The notes below the pieces were generated by a model, which saw only the letters and a list, made by a program, of their open reading frames with translations, was not told the origin of the DNA and ran no database searches. A DNA stretch of 64,000 bases from Gloeothece verrucosa PCC 7822 (GTDB lineage: Bacteria > Cyanobacteriota > Cyanobacteriia > Cyanobacteriales > Microcystaceae): positions 5,696,501 to 5,760,500 of the forward strand of contig NC_014501.1 in NCBI RefSeq assembly GCF_000147335.1, written 5' to 3'. A program made the translations under genes and the position numbers. Shown piece by piece: positions 54,209 through 63,024 of the stretch (position 1 is its first letter; each line of letters begins with the position of its first letter).

Positions 54209-54381
54209 AAATATATTTCAAGGGTTTATTTAATGGTAGATTATTTAGAATAGGAGCGGTAGTCGTGTGAGTTGATTAGTATATGAATTTTCTTATTTTT
54301 ATACAGTATTAATGTCTCATTTTGCTTAAAATTTATACTAAATTAATTTTTTTAGACTAATTTTCTTCCCGAGGATAATCC

Positions 54382-55917
54382 GTGAAAACCCATCATTTAA
54401 AACCGTTAAAATTCCTACATTATTTGATTTTATCGCTACTCAGTTTTATTCTAGCCATTTCTTGGTTGATTTTACCGGGTTTTTCTCAAGATACGGGAAA
54501 AGCTTTTACCGTTGCCACAGAACCGGCTTTTCCGCCTTTTGAAATGACCGATCAAAAAACGGGAGAGTTAACCGGATTTGATCTGGAATTAATGAAGGCT
54601 ATTGGACAAGAAGCCGGCTTAAAAATTACCTTTGAAAGTTTACCGTTTGATGGGATTATTCCGGCTTTGCAAGCTGGTACAGTTAAGGCGGCTATTAGCG
54701 GCATGACCATTACTCCCGAACGGGCACAAACCTTATCTTTTTCCCGTCCTTATTTTAAAGCGGGTTTAGCTATTGCCGTTCGCAAAGATAATAACAGTAT
54801 TAAAAGTTTTGATGATTTAAAAGGAAAAAAAATAGCGGTTCAAATTGGCACAACGGGAGCCAAACAAGCCGCCCAAATTGAAGGGGCAGAAATTTCGATT
54901 TTTGATTCGGCTGTTTTAGCGTTACAAGAGTTAGTCAATGGCAAAGTAGATGCAGTGGTGAATGATGCGCCGGTTACCCTTTATGCCATTAAAAAAGCCG
55001 GTTTACCCGGGGTGAAAGTGGTGGGAGAGTTATTAACCGAAGAATATTATGGGATAGCATTACCGAAAAATTCTCCTTATCTGAAACAGATTAATGATGG
55101 CATTGCACGTCTGTTAGAAAACGGCACTTATCAATCTATTTATGAGAAATGGTTTGGAACTCAACCGCCGGAATTACCGTTAACGGCCCCGTCTTTAGAC
55201 AGTCAATCAGAAAAATTTGACCCGCAAAGTTTTTATATTAATCTTTTTCAAAATCTGATTAAAGGGGCTGGCATTACAGTTTTATTGACGGCCTTTTCTG
55301 TTTTGTTTGGTTTGATGGGAGGAACCTTAATTGCGCTGGCTTTAATTTCTCCTTATTCTCTTCTGCGTTTACTCTGTAGAATTTATGTGGATTTCTTTCG
55401 GGGAACGCCGATGTTAGTGCAACTTTTTATTATTTATTTTGGGTTGCCGGCTTTGTTTCAAGACCACTTAGGAATCGAATGGAGTTTGCCGCGTTTTCCG
55501 GCGGCGGTGATCGCTTTAAGTTTAAATGTTGCGGCTTATTTAGCAGAGATTATTCGCGGGGGAATTGAGTCTATCGATCGAGGACAATGGGAAGCTTGTG
55601 AGTCTTTAGGAATGACTCCTCAGCAGACCATGCAAGATGTCATTTTTCCTCAAGCTTTTCGCCGAATTTTACCGCCTTTAGGCAATGAATTTATTACTTT
55701 AATTAAGGATACCAGTTTAACGGCGGTGATCGGGTTTCAGGAGTTGTTTAGAGAAGGACAGTTAATTGTTGCGGTTACCTATAAGGCCTTTGAGGTTTAT
55801 ATTGCTGTGGCGTTGGTTTATCTGATTCTGACTTCCTTATCCTCGATCGCTTTTAAGTGGTTAGAAGCGGCGATGAATCCCCTTGAAAGGGCGAAAAAAA
55901 GAGCCGTAAAAGTTTAA
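54382..55917 (+). CDS. Fused substrate-binding/permease protein of amino-acid ABC transporter (BgtB-like)
   Basis: A signal-anchor helix (about 12-33) is followed by a type 3 solute-binding domain (about 38-262, AFTVATEPAFPPFEMTDQKT; GFDLELMKAIGQEAG), and then a His/Glu/Gln/Arg/opine-type permease domain (about 290-500) with DFFRGTPMLVQLFIIYFGLP and the EAA loop EACESLGMTPQQTMQDVIFP. Fusion of receptor and permease is the layout of cyanobacterial BgtB, which carries basic amino acids and glutamine. The start is GTG, with GAGGA seven bases upstream. The substrate is inferred from family. Confidence 0.9.
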   Translation: MKTHHLKPLKFLHYLILSLLSFILAISWLILPGFSQDTGKAFTVATEPAFPPFEMTDQKTGELTGFDLELMKAIGQEAGLKITFESLPFDGIIPALQAGTVKAAISGMTITPERAQTLSFSRPYFKAGLAIAVRKDNNSIKSFDDLKGKKIAVQIGTTGAKQAAQIEGAEISIFDSAVLALQELVNGKVDAVVNDAPVTLYAIKKAGLPGVKVVGELLTEEYYGIALPKNSPYLKQINDGIARLLENGTYQSIYEKWFGTQPPELPLTAPSLDSQSEKFDPQSFYINLFQNLIKGAGITVLLTAFSVLFGLMGGTLIALALISPYSLLRLLCRIYVDFFRGTPMLVQLFIIYFGLPALFQDHLGIEWSLPRFPAAVIALSLNVAAYLAEIIRGGIESIDRGQWEACESLGMTPQQTMQDVIFPQAFRRILPPLGNEFITLIKDTSLTAVIGFQELFREGQLIVAVTYKAFEVYIAVALVYLILTSLSSIAFKWLEAAMNPLERAKKRAVKV

Positions 55918-56569
55918 AATTCAGGTTCTCCTTGCTATTACCTCTTTTTACTTCTCTCATGACTATTTTACAAGATACCCTGAAAAGTCAGATTAGACCT
56001 CTTGCATAAATCTAATTTGCCTTAATTCTGTTGCCTGTTCCCTACAACTATATACTTTTGTTAAATATCCTCACAAAACCAAGCTTAATCCCCCCCAAGA
56101 GACTAAACTGAAATAAGGTCAACTCGCGCCACCTAGATAAGCCCGGTTCGAGAAGACCAAACGTTTAACTAACGAGCCAATATGAGAGATAAGTTGATCT
56201 CCTTTAGGCTTGGGACGAGTAAATTAACCGACTATCCAAACTAGCCAGCACATTTGATTGATTATCGCTATTGCTGTGTTCTTAGGAGCAATAGCATGGT
56301 AAAACCCTATCCTCGTTTATGGTAAGATCAAATGTTTTAATCAGAGCCAAGAGTCAGGAATCCATCGGATTCGAGAATTGCTCAGGGCCAAAAGCGTTTG
56401 GATCAAGTAGGATGATAGTTAGTACATCAAACCAGAATTGATTCACTATTTTGGATAAGCGAATCACTATTAAACTCCCGGAGGTCCATTCACGTTTTGA
56501 ATCGTCCTTCGGGAGCAAATATCTCTGGATATTCAGACTAAGGTTGAACTTAAAGAAGGGGAAATTATT
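55918..56569. other. 652-bp intergenic region / long leader
   Basis: No credible gene on either strand. GC is higher than in typical spacers here. It carries several repeat-like and structured parts, including ATCCCCCCCAAG near 56090 and a strong hairpin at 56475-56515. It probably contains a long 5' leader of the acetolactate-synthase-family gene, or a small RNA. Confidence 0.45.
56475..56515 (+). promoter_or_regulatory. Leader hairpin upstream of the acetolactate-synthase-family gene
   Basis: CTCCCGGAGG (56475-56484) pairs with CCTTCGGGAG (56506-56515) over ten bases with one G-T pair. The loop contains a further ATTC/GAAT match. It ends 54 bp before the start codon. No T-run follows, so it may be a 5' UTR regulatory structure rather than a terminator. 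Confidence 0.4.
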
Positions 56570-58222
56570 ATGGGGGAATTAAATACAGCCGAACTCCTAA
56601 TAAGATGTTTGGAAAATGAAGGGGTTGAATACATCTTCGGACTGCCTGGGGAAGAAAACTTACATATTCTAGAAGCCCTAAAACATTCTCCAATTAAATT
56701 TATTACTACTCGCCACGAACAAGGAGCCGCTTTCATGGCCGATGTTTACGGGCGTTTAACGGGTAAAGCTGGCGTTTGTCTTTCTACGCTGGGTCCGGGA
56801 GCTACAAACCTCATGACAGGGGTAGCAGATGCGAATCTTGACGGCGCGCCTTTGGTGGCCATTACCGGACAGGTGGGAACAGATCGTATGCACATAGAAT
56901 CCCACCAATATCTAGACTTAGTAGCCATGTTTGCTCCCGTCACCAAATGGAATAAGCAAATTGTTCGCCCTAGCATTACGCCAGAAGTGGTCCGCAAAGC
57001 CTTTAAAGTTGCCCAAAGCGAGAAACCGGGCGCGGTTCATATCGACTTGCCGGAAAATATCGCAGCTATGCCGGTTCAAGGACTGCCTTTAAAAATCGAT
57101 AGTCAGGAAAAAACCTACGCCTCCTATCGCAGTCTGAACATGGCAGCCACAGCTATTTCAAAAGCCAATTATCCCTTAATTTTGGCGGGTAATGGCATCA
57201 TTCGCTCCCATGCTAGTGAAGCTTTAACCGAATTTGCCACAGCCTTAAATATTCCGGTTGCCAATACCTTTATGGGCAAAGGGGCCATACCCTACACCCA
57301 TCCTCTCGCCCTTTGGACAGTAGGATTACAACAACGGGATATTATCACCTGTGCCTTTGAGCGCTCGGACTTAATTATCGCTGTGGGTTATGATTTGGTG
57401 GAATATTCCCCAAAACGCTGGAATCCGGACGGAACAAAACAGATTATTCATGTCGGACTAGCCCCGGCAGAAATTGACAGTAGCTACATTCCTTTAGTGG
57501 AAGCCGTTGGGGATATATCTGATTCTCTGATGGATATCCTCAAACGCGCTGATCGTCAAGGCAAAGAGAACCGGGTAGCGGCGGGTTTACGGGCTGAACT
57601 GCGGGCCGAATATGAATACTATGCTAATGATGACGGTTTTCCCATTAAACCCCAAAAAATTATCTATGATTTGCGTCAGGTGATGGGGCCAGAAGATATC
57701 GTGATCTCTGATGTGGGGGCTCATAAAATGTGGATGGCACGTCATTATCATTGTGATACCCCCAATACCTGTATTATTTCTAACGGGTTTGCGGCGATGG
57801 GTATTGCCATTCCTGGGGCACTGGCGGCTAAGTTAGTTCATCCGGATAAAAAAATTGTCGCGGTAACCGGCGATGGCGGTTTCATGATGAACTCTCAAGA
57901 ATTAGAAACTGCATTGCGGATAGGCACGCCTTTTGTGACTCTAATTTTTAATGATAATGGCTATGGATTGATCGAATGGAAACAGATGAATCAGTTCGGA
58001 GAATCGTCTTTTATTAAGTTTACCAATCCCGATTTTGTCAAATTTGCTGAAAGTATGGGATTAAAAGGCTATCGTGTGGAATCAGCGAAAGACCTCATTC
58101 CCATTTTAGAAACTGCCTTAAAACAGGATGTTCCAGCAGTGATTGATTGTCCTGTGGACTACGGCGAAAATCTGCGTTTTTCTCAAAAAGCTGGCGATTT
58201 AAGTTGTCCGATTTGGGAATAG
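56570..58222 (+). CDS. Thiamine-diphosphate enzyme, acetolactate synthase large-subunit family
   Basis: A 550-residue ThDP enzyme. The N-terminal domain has the catalytic Glu in TTRHEQGAAFMADVYGR (near residue 50) and GVCLSTLGPGATNLMTGVAD; the C-terminal ThDP domain has GDGGFMMNSQELETALRIG near 434 with NDNGYGLIEW, the GDG...NDN motif. There is no adjacent small regulatory subunit. Its length and sequence place it with catabolic acetolactate synthase-like proteins rather than IlvB/IlvG, but other reactions (for example oxo-acid decarboxylation) are possible. Confidence 0.85.
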   Translation: MGELNTAELLIRCLENEGVEYIFGLPGEENLHILEALKHSPIKFITTRHEQGAAFMADVYGRLTGKAGVCLSTLGPGATNLMTGVADANLDGAPLVAITGQVGTDRMHIESHQYLDLVAMFAPVTKWNKQIVRPSITPEVVRKAFKVAQSEKPGAVHIDLPENIAAMPVQGLPLKIDSQEKTYASYRSLNMAATAISKANYPLILAGNGIIRSHASEALTEFATALNIPVANTFMGKGAIPYTHPLALWTVGLQQRDIITCAFERSDLIIAVGYDLVEYSPKRWNPDGTKQIIHVGLAPAEIDSSYIPLVEAVGDISDSLMDILKRADRQGKENRVAAGLRAELRAEYEYYANDDGFPIKPQKIIYDLRQVMGPEDIVISDVGAHKMWMARHYHCDTPNTCIISNGFAAMGIAIPGALAAKLVHPDKKIVAVTGDGGFMMNSQELETALRIGTPFVTLIFNDNGYGLIEWKQMNQFGESSFIKFTNPDFVKFAESMGLKGYRVESAKDLIPILETALKQDVPAVIDCPVDYGENLRFSQKAGDLSCPIWE

Positions 58223-58255
58223 ACGGTCGATAAACTTAATCCATTCAATGCTTAT

Positions 58256-58277
58256 ACCCCCTAAACTTTTAGGGGGT
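58256..58277 (+). terminator. Palindromic terminator after the acetolactate-synthase-family gene
   Basis: ACCCCCTAAA and TTTAGGGGGT form a perfect ten-base stem with CT between them, 33 bp after the stop. Only weak T content follows (TTGAATTC), so termination efficiency is uncertain. Confidence 0.6.
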
Positions 58278-58332
58278 TGAATTCAAAATTTTGGTTCTGT
58301 AAAAAACTGGAGATATAATTTTAAATCGGCTG

Positions 58333-61300
58333 ATGACCCAAGTTTTTTTCAAATCTTATCTGCTTTTATTTTTACTGATTCTCGCTGGATATTTAGGCAA
58401 CTACTATCATTACTCCTTATTTTTTGGCATAGATTTTCTTTTTGGGAGTATTTTTAGCTTAGTTGTCGTTTATTTTTATGGAACAGTTTGGGGGGTGATA
58501 GCGGCTCTAATTGCCGGCAGTTATACTTATCAATTATGGGGGCATCCTTATGCGGCTTTAATTATCACAGGTGAGGCTTTATTTGTTGGCTTGATGTTGC
58601 GCCGCCGTCAGAGGAGTATTGTATTACTTTGTAGCCTTTATTGGCTTGTCTTTGGTACGTCGCTCGTTTATCTCTGTTATGGGTTGATCAAGCAGGTTCC
58701 CGTAACCCAAATGAATTTAGTCATACTCAAACAAGCGCTTAATGGAATTTTTAATGCCATTATTGCTAATCTCATCATTACTTATATTCCTATCGCTAAA
58801 TTTTTGGGTTTTCAGTCTAAAAATCCTAAATTATCTTTTCAAGAAATTTTCTTTAATCTTTTAATTACGTTTATTTTTATTCCTACCTTGTTTTTGTCAG
58901 CTTTAAACGGACAACAGGCATTAAATAATATTACCCGAGAAATTCAATCTGAACTGAATACCGCAGCACGCCCCATTATTAGTAACTTTAATCTCTGGTA
59001 TCGCAATCATTTACAAGCCGTCAATACCCTCGCTGAGCAAGCCGCTCTTTCTAACCTGAATCCATCCAAACAACTAGAAAACTTGACCCTATCTTTAAAA
59101 CAAGCCTTTCCTTCTTTTCTCAACTTTTATGTCATCAATAAGCAAGGAGAAATGGTGGCATCTGCTCTCCCTGTTACTGAGATAAGTGAAGATTGGAAAA
59201 AAAAGGTAAATCTTGACCTTGAGCAGATGGCTAAAACCTTAAAACCCACCATTAGTGATGTTTATGAAAATCCCGCATCAACGGTTTTTTATATTGATTT
59301 AAAAATTCCCATTATCACTCAAAAGGGTTTTCAAGGAATTGCTTATGGGACGCTAAATTTTAGTCAAGTTTATTCTTTACTGAAAAATAATATAGAGATC
59401 CCGGGAATACAAATAATTCTTTTAGATAAATACAATCAGGTTATTGTAGATAGCCGTTTTAGCCTCAGTCCAAAAACCTTTTTTAATCCTCGACAAAATG
59501 GAGAAATTAAGCTCCTAAATGATCAATCTTTTCAATGGCTTCCTAAACCCTCACAAGAAACTCCCATAATGGTGCGCTGGAAAAAGTCTTTTTATGTTAA
59601 GGACGTGCCCATTAGTAATGAGATTCCTTGGCGATTAGTGATTAAAATTCCCACTGAAAACTATATTAAATATTTGGAATCTTTATATATAAAAAATTTA
59701 TTGTTAATCTTGATTATTGCTGTAACGGGCTTAGGGGTATCTCAATTAGTTAGCTATCAAATAACCTTACCTCTAATCCAATTAGGCAAAATCACCACTG
59801 ATTTACCTCAAAAAGTAATTGAAGACTGGGATGAGACTCATATTCCCCGCTCTCCCATCCAGGAAATAGCGATCTTATCTAATAATTTTAGTACCATGAT
59901 CAAGGCACTAAAAAGACAATTTACAGCCCTCTACCATATTAATGAAAGCCTTGAAAAAAGAGTAGAAGAAAGAACAGAAGAACTTGTAAAAGTAAATCAT
60001 GATTTAGCTGAAGAAATTAGAGAAAAAGAAAAAATAGAAGCCGATCTTAGAGAAAGTGAAGAACGCTATTCTTTAGCAGTTTCGGGAAGCAATGATGCCA
60101 TTTGGGACTGGGATCTGAGGACAAATTCCGTTTATTATTCTCCCGTATGGATGAAAATTTCAGGCGAGGACAATTATTATTATTCTAATTGTTGGTCACT
60201 GTGGCAAGAAAATATTCACAGTGAAGATTTACCTTTAGTTTTGAGTTCTATCCAAAATCATCTAGAAGGAAAAAACCCCATTTATGAACAGACTTATCGC
60301 ATCAAACACTGCCAAGGTCACTATATTTGGGTTGAAGCCAAAGCAAAATGTCTGCATGATCGAGAAGGAAAACCCTATCGAATGGTCGGCACAATTACAG
60401 ATATTACCGCTAAAAAACAAGCAGAAGAAGAACTGAAAGCCGCCAAAGAAGCGGCAGAAATTGCTAATCGAATAAAAAGCCAGTTTATCGCTAATATTAG
60501 CCATGAAATACGCACACCGATGAATGCAATTTTAGGCTTCTGCGAACTCTTATTAAACATTCATAATGACCCGCGTACTCTGTCTTATATACAATCAATT
60601 TCCTCGAGTGGTCGTACTCTTTTAGCCTTAATTAATGATATTTTAGACCTTTCTAAAATCGAAGCCGGCAAATTAGAACTAAATTACGAACCCATCAATT
60701 TAAGAGAATTAATTATAGACGTTTGTCAAATTTTCTCAACCCAAGCTCAGACTAAAAAATTACAATTACTCACTGAATTTGAGCCGAATGTACCTCATGT
60801 AATAAACTTTGATGAAGTCCGATTACGGCAAATCCTGTTTAATATCATTGGTAATGCTCTCAAATTTACTGAAAAAGGCTATGTTAAAGTTACTGTTTTT
60901 TCTGAAAATTTAGCCACAAATAACAACTACATTCAGCTAAAAATTTCTGTAGAAGATACAGGAATTGGCATTGCCACCGGTCAGCAGGATCGCATTTTTG
61001 ATATGTTTACTCAAAGTGAAGGACAAAGTACAAGAAAATATGGAGGAACGGGATTAGGATTAAGCATTACAAAGCGCTTGACAGAAATGTTAGGCGGTCA
61101 GATCATCCTACAAAGTGAGCTAGGTAAAGGCAGTATTTTTACCCTGATTTTTCCGAAAATTCAATCCGTTACCAGTGGGAAAAAGCCACCTCGAGAAAGT
61201 TCATCAAATATCAATTTAAGCCAATTTAAACCCTCGACTATTTTAGTGGTGGATGATGTGCAATCTAATCGTGAACTGCTGCAAAGTTATTTTGAAGGAA

Positions 61301-61935
61301 CACCTCATCGTTTATTACTAGCAAGAGATGGTGCTGAAGCGATTGATTTAGCCAAAATTAATCAACCCGATCTGATTCTTATGGATTTACGTATGCCTAA
61401 TATTGATGGATATAAAGCCACTGAATTATTAAAAGAAGACCCACAGACGACTAAAATTCCCATTGTAATTGTTACAGCTTATTCAGACTATAAAGAACAA
61501 AATGCGGGAAAAAATCTTTGTCAAGGTTTTTTGTATAAACCCATCAGTCGCACTCAATTAGATAGTTGTCTTCGGTTGTTTTTACCTCGCTTAGAAAAGG
61601 CAACAGATTTAATTCAACAATTAGGAGATACTTCCGATGCGAACCCAGAGCAAAAAGAAATTAAAGACGGTCTAGAACTCTTGGAAAAATTACAACAAAT
61701 CCAAGAGACAATCTGGGAAGAACTCTGCCAAAGAATGATTATCAGAAAATTAGAAAAATTTGCTAAAAATTTAGAATATTTAGGAGAAAAACATCACTGT
61801 AAACAATTGTCAGCTTATGGGGAAGAATTAACTACTCTAATTGAAACTTTTGACGATGAAAATTTATCTAAAAGCCTCGCCGCTTTTCCCCAATTACGAC
61901 AAGCGATAGCGGCTGAAGTATTAGAAACAAATTGA
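58333..61935 (+). CDS. Membrane hybrid sensor histidine kinase (Cache-HAMP-PAS-HK-REC)
   Basis: The N-terminus has about seven hydrophobic segments (residues 5-190, MASE-like), then a periplasmic Cache-type sensor (about 200-440), a further membrane helix (LLLILIIAVTGLGVSQLVSY, about 457-476), HAMP, a coiled coil and a PAS-PAC domain (about 575-695). HisKA has ANISHEIRTPMNAILGF with phospho-His near 722; HATPase_c has GTGLGLSITKRLTEMLGG; REC has ILMDLRMPNIDGYKA with phospho-Asp near 1018. A C-terminal helical region of about 125 residues follows. The signal is unknown. It is monocistronic in appearance; aroE starts 40 bp downstream. Confidence 0.9.
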   Translation: MTQVFFKSYLLLFLLILAGYLGNYYHYSLFFGIDFLFGSIFSLVVVYFYGTVWGVIAALIAGSYTYQLWGHPYAALIITGEALFVGLMLRRRQRSIVLLCSLYWLVFGTSLVYLCYGLIKQVPVTQMNLVILKQALNGIFNAIIANLIITYIPIAKFLGFQSKNPKLSFQEIFFNLLITFIFIPTLFLSALNGQQALNNITREIQSELNTAARPIISNFNLWYRNHLQAVNTLAEQAALSNLNPSKQLENLTLSLKQAFPSFLNFYVINKQGEMVASALPVTEISEDWKKKVNLDLEQMAKTLKPTISDVYENPASTVFYIDLKIPIITQKGFQGIAYGTLNFSQVYSLLKNNIEIPGIQIILLDKYNQVIVDSRFSLSPKTFFNPRQNGEIKLLNDQSFQWLPKPSQETPIMVRWKKSFYVKDVPISNEIPWRLVIKIPTENYIKYLESLYIKNLLLILIIAVTGLGVSQLVSYQITLPLIQLGKITTDLPQKVIEDWDETHIPRSPIQEIAILSNNFSTMIKALKRQFTALYHINESLEKRVEERTEELVKVNHDLAEEIREKEKIEADLRESEERYSLAVSGSNDAIWDWDLRTNSVYYSPVWMKISGEDNYYYSNCWSLWQENIHSEDLPLVLSSIQNHLEGKNPIYEQTYRIKHCQGHYIWVEAKAKCLHDREGKPYRMVGTITDITAKKQAEEELKAAKEAAEIANRIKSQFIANISHEIRTPMNAILGFCELLLNIHNDPRTLSYIQSISSSGRTLLALINDILDLSKIEAGKLELNYEPINLRELIIDVCQIFSTQAQTKKLQLLTEFEPNVPHVINFDEVRLRQILFNIIGNALKFTEKGYVKVTVFSENLATNNNYIQLKISVEDTGIGIATGQQDRIFDMFTQSEGQSTRKYGGTGLGLSITKRLTEMLGGQIILQSELGKGSIFTLIFPKIQSVTSGKKPPRESSSNINLSQFKPSTILVVDDVQSNRELLQSYFEGTPHRLLLARDGAEAIDLAKINQPDLILMDLRMPNIDGYKATELLKEDPQTTKIPIVIVTAYSDYKEQNAGKNLCQGFLYKPISRTQLDSCLRLFLPRLEKATDLIQQLGDTSDANPEQKEIKDGLELLEKLQQIQETIWEELCQRMIIRKLEKFAKNLEYLGEKHHCKQLSAYGEELTTLIETFDDENLSKSLAAFPQLRQAIAAEVLETN

Positions 61936-61975
61936 ATTTTTCTTATAATAGATCTATTCTTTTTCCAGAGCAACT

Positions 61976-62857
61976 ATGCCGCCTATTACTGGTACAACTA
62001 AACTCCTTGGGGTGATCGGTGATCCGATTGAACATTCTTTATCTCCTGTGATGCACAATGCGGCCATTACTCAGTTAGGGGCAGATTTTGTCTATGTTCC
62101 CTTTTTGATTAAACCTGAAAATTTAAAAACAGCGCTCGCCGGATTTGAAGCCATTGGTGTTGTAGGATTTAGTATTACCATTCCTCATAAACAGGCGATT
62201 ATTCCTCTGCTATCGCCCTCACACATCTCGACTACCGCAAAATTAGTCGGTGCTGTCAATACCCTCTACAAGAAAGATAACGAATGGCATGGCACCAATA
62301 CCGATTTAGAAGGGTTTCTCTCTCCTTTACAAAACATCACTCTTCCTTGGAGTCAAGTTACTCCCGTTATTTTAGGTAATGGAGGAGCCGCTAGAGCGGT
62401 GGTGGTGGGTTGTCATCAGTTAGGATGCCCTGAAATTAGCGTTGTAGGGCGCAATAAACAGAAATTAGATGATTTTTATCAAAGTTGGGCGAATACCCCT
62501 ATTCAAGAGGCTTTAAGGGTTCATCTGTGGGAAGATTTACCGGGGTTGGTATCAAAAACTCAGTTCTTGATCAATGCCACTCCTATAGGAATGGATAAGC
62601 AGAGTCATCTCTCTCCAGTGGAAGTAACAACCCTAGAAAAATTACCAGCAGGAACCATTGCTTATGATTTAATTTATAAACCCAATCCGACTTTATTTTT
62701 AAAGCAAGCCCAACAGCAAGGGGCAATTATTATTGATGGCTTAGAAATGTTAGTGCAGCAAGGAGCCTCGGCACTTTCGATCTGGTTAGATCAACCGATT
62801 CCTGATGCAGTTATCGGGGTAATGCGTCAAGCTTTACGAGATTATTTAGGGCTTTAA
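61976..62857 (+). CDS. aroE: Shikimate dehydrogenase
   Basis: Reduces 3-dehydroshikimate to shikimate with NADPH in aromatic amino-acid synthesis. Substrate-site residues are in GVIGDPIEHSLSPVMHNAAI (residues 12-31) and GFSITIPHKQAI (catalytic Lys, about 63-74); AVNTLYKKDNEWHGTNTDLEG carries the NTD motif, and VILGNGGAARAVVVG is the NADP loop. NATPIGM and the C-terminal DGLEMLVQQGASALSIW are typical. The 293 residues match family length. Confidence 0.95.
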   Translation: MPPITGTTKLLGVIGDPIEHSLSPVMHNAAITQLGADFVYVPFLIKPENLKTALAGFEAIGVVGFSITIPHKQAIIPLLSPSHISTTAKLVGAVNTLYKKDNEWHGTNTDLEGFLSPLQNITLPWSQVTPVILGNGGAARAVVVGCHQLGCPEISVVGRNKQKLDDFYQSWANTPIQEALRVHLWEDLPGLVSKTQFLINATPIGMDKQSHLSPVEVTTLEKLPAGTIAYDLIYKPNPTLFLKQAQQQGAIIIDGLEMLVQQGASALSIWLDQPIPDAVIGVMRQALRDYLGL

Positions 62858-63024
62858 ATTAAAACTTAAGCAAAAGACAATTAAAAAATAACTAGAGTTT
62901 AACCGTTCATTTTTAACCTGAAATAAGTATCTTTAACTACCTACCCTAAAAGTTTTAGTCAAGGTAGCAAATTGAGCTACTGTGTACATTTTTTCCCCTA
63001 ACCGCACCCTTGTGAGGAGATATG

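Noticed and set aside
54382..55917. Fusion of binding protein and permease as a novelty
   Set aside because: This is the known layout of cyanobacterial BgtB-type transporters.
56475..56515. Hairpin before the acetolactate-synthase-family gene as a terminator or ribosomal leader
   Set aside because: No T-run follows and no anti-terminator pairing or leader peptide was found, so it is left as an unassigned structure.
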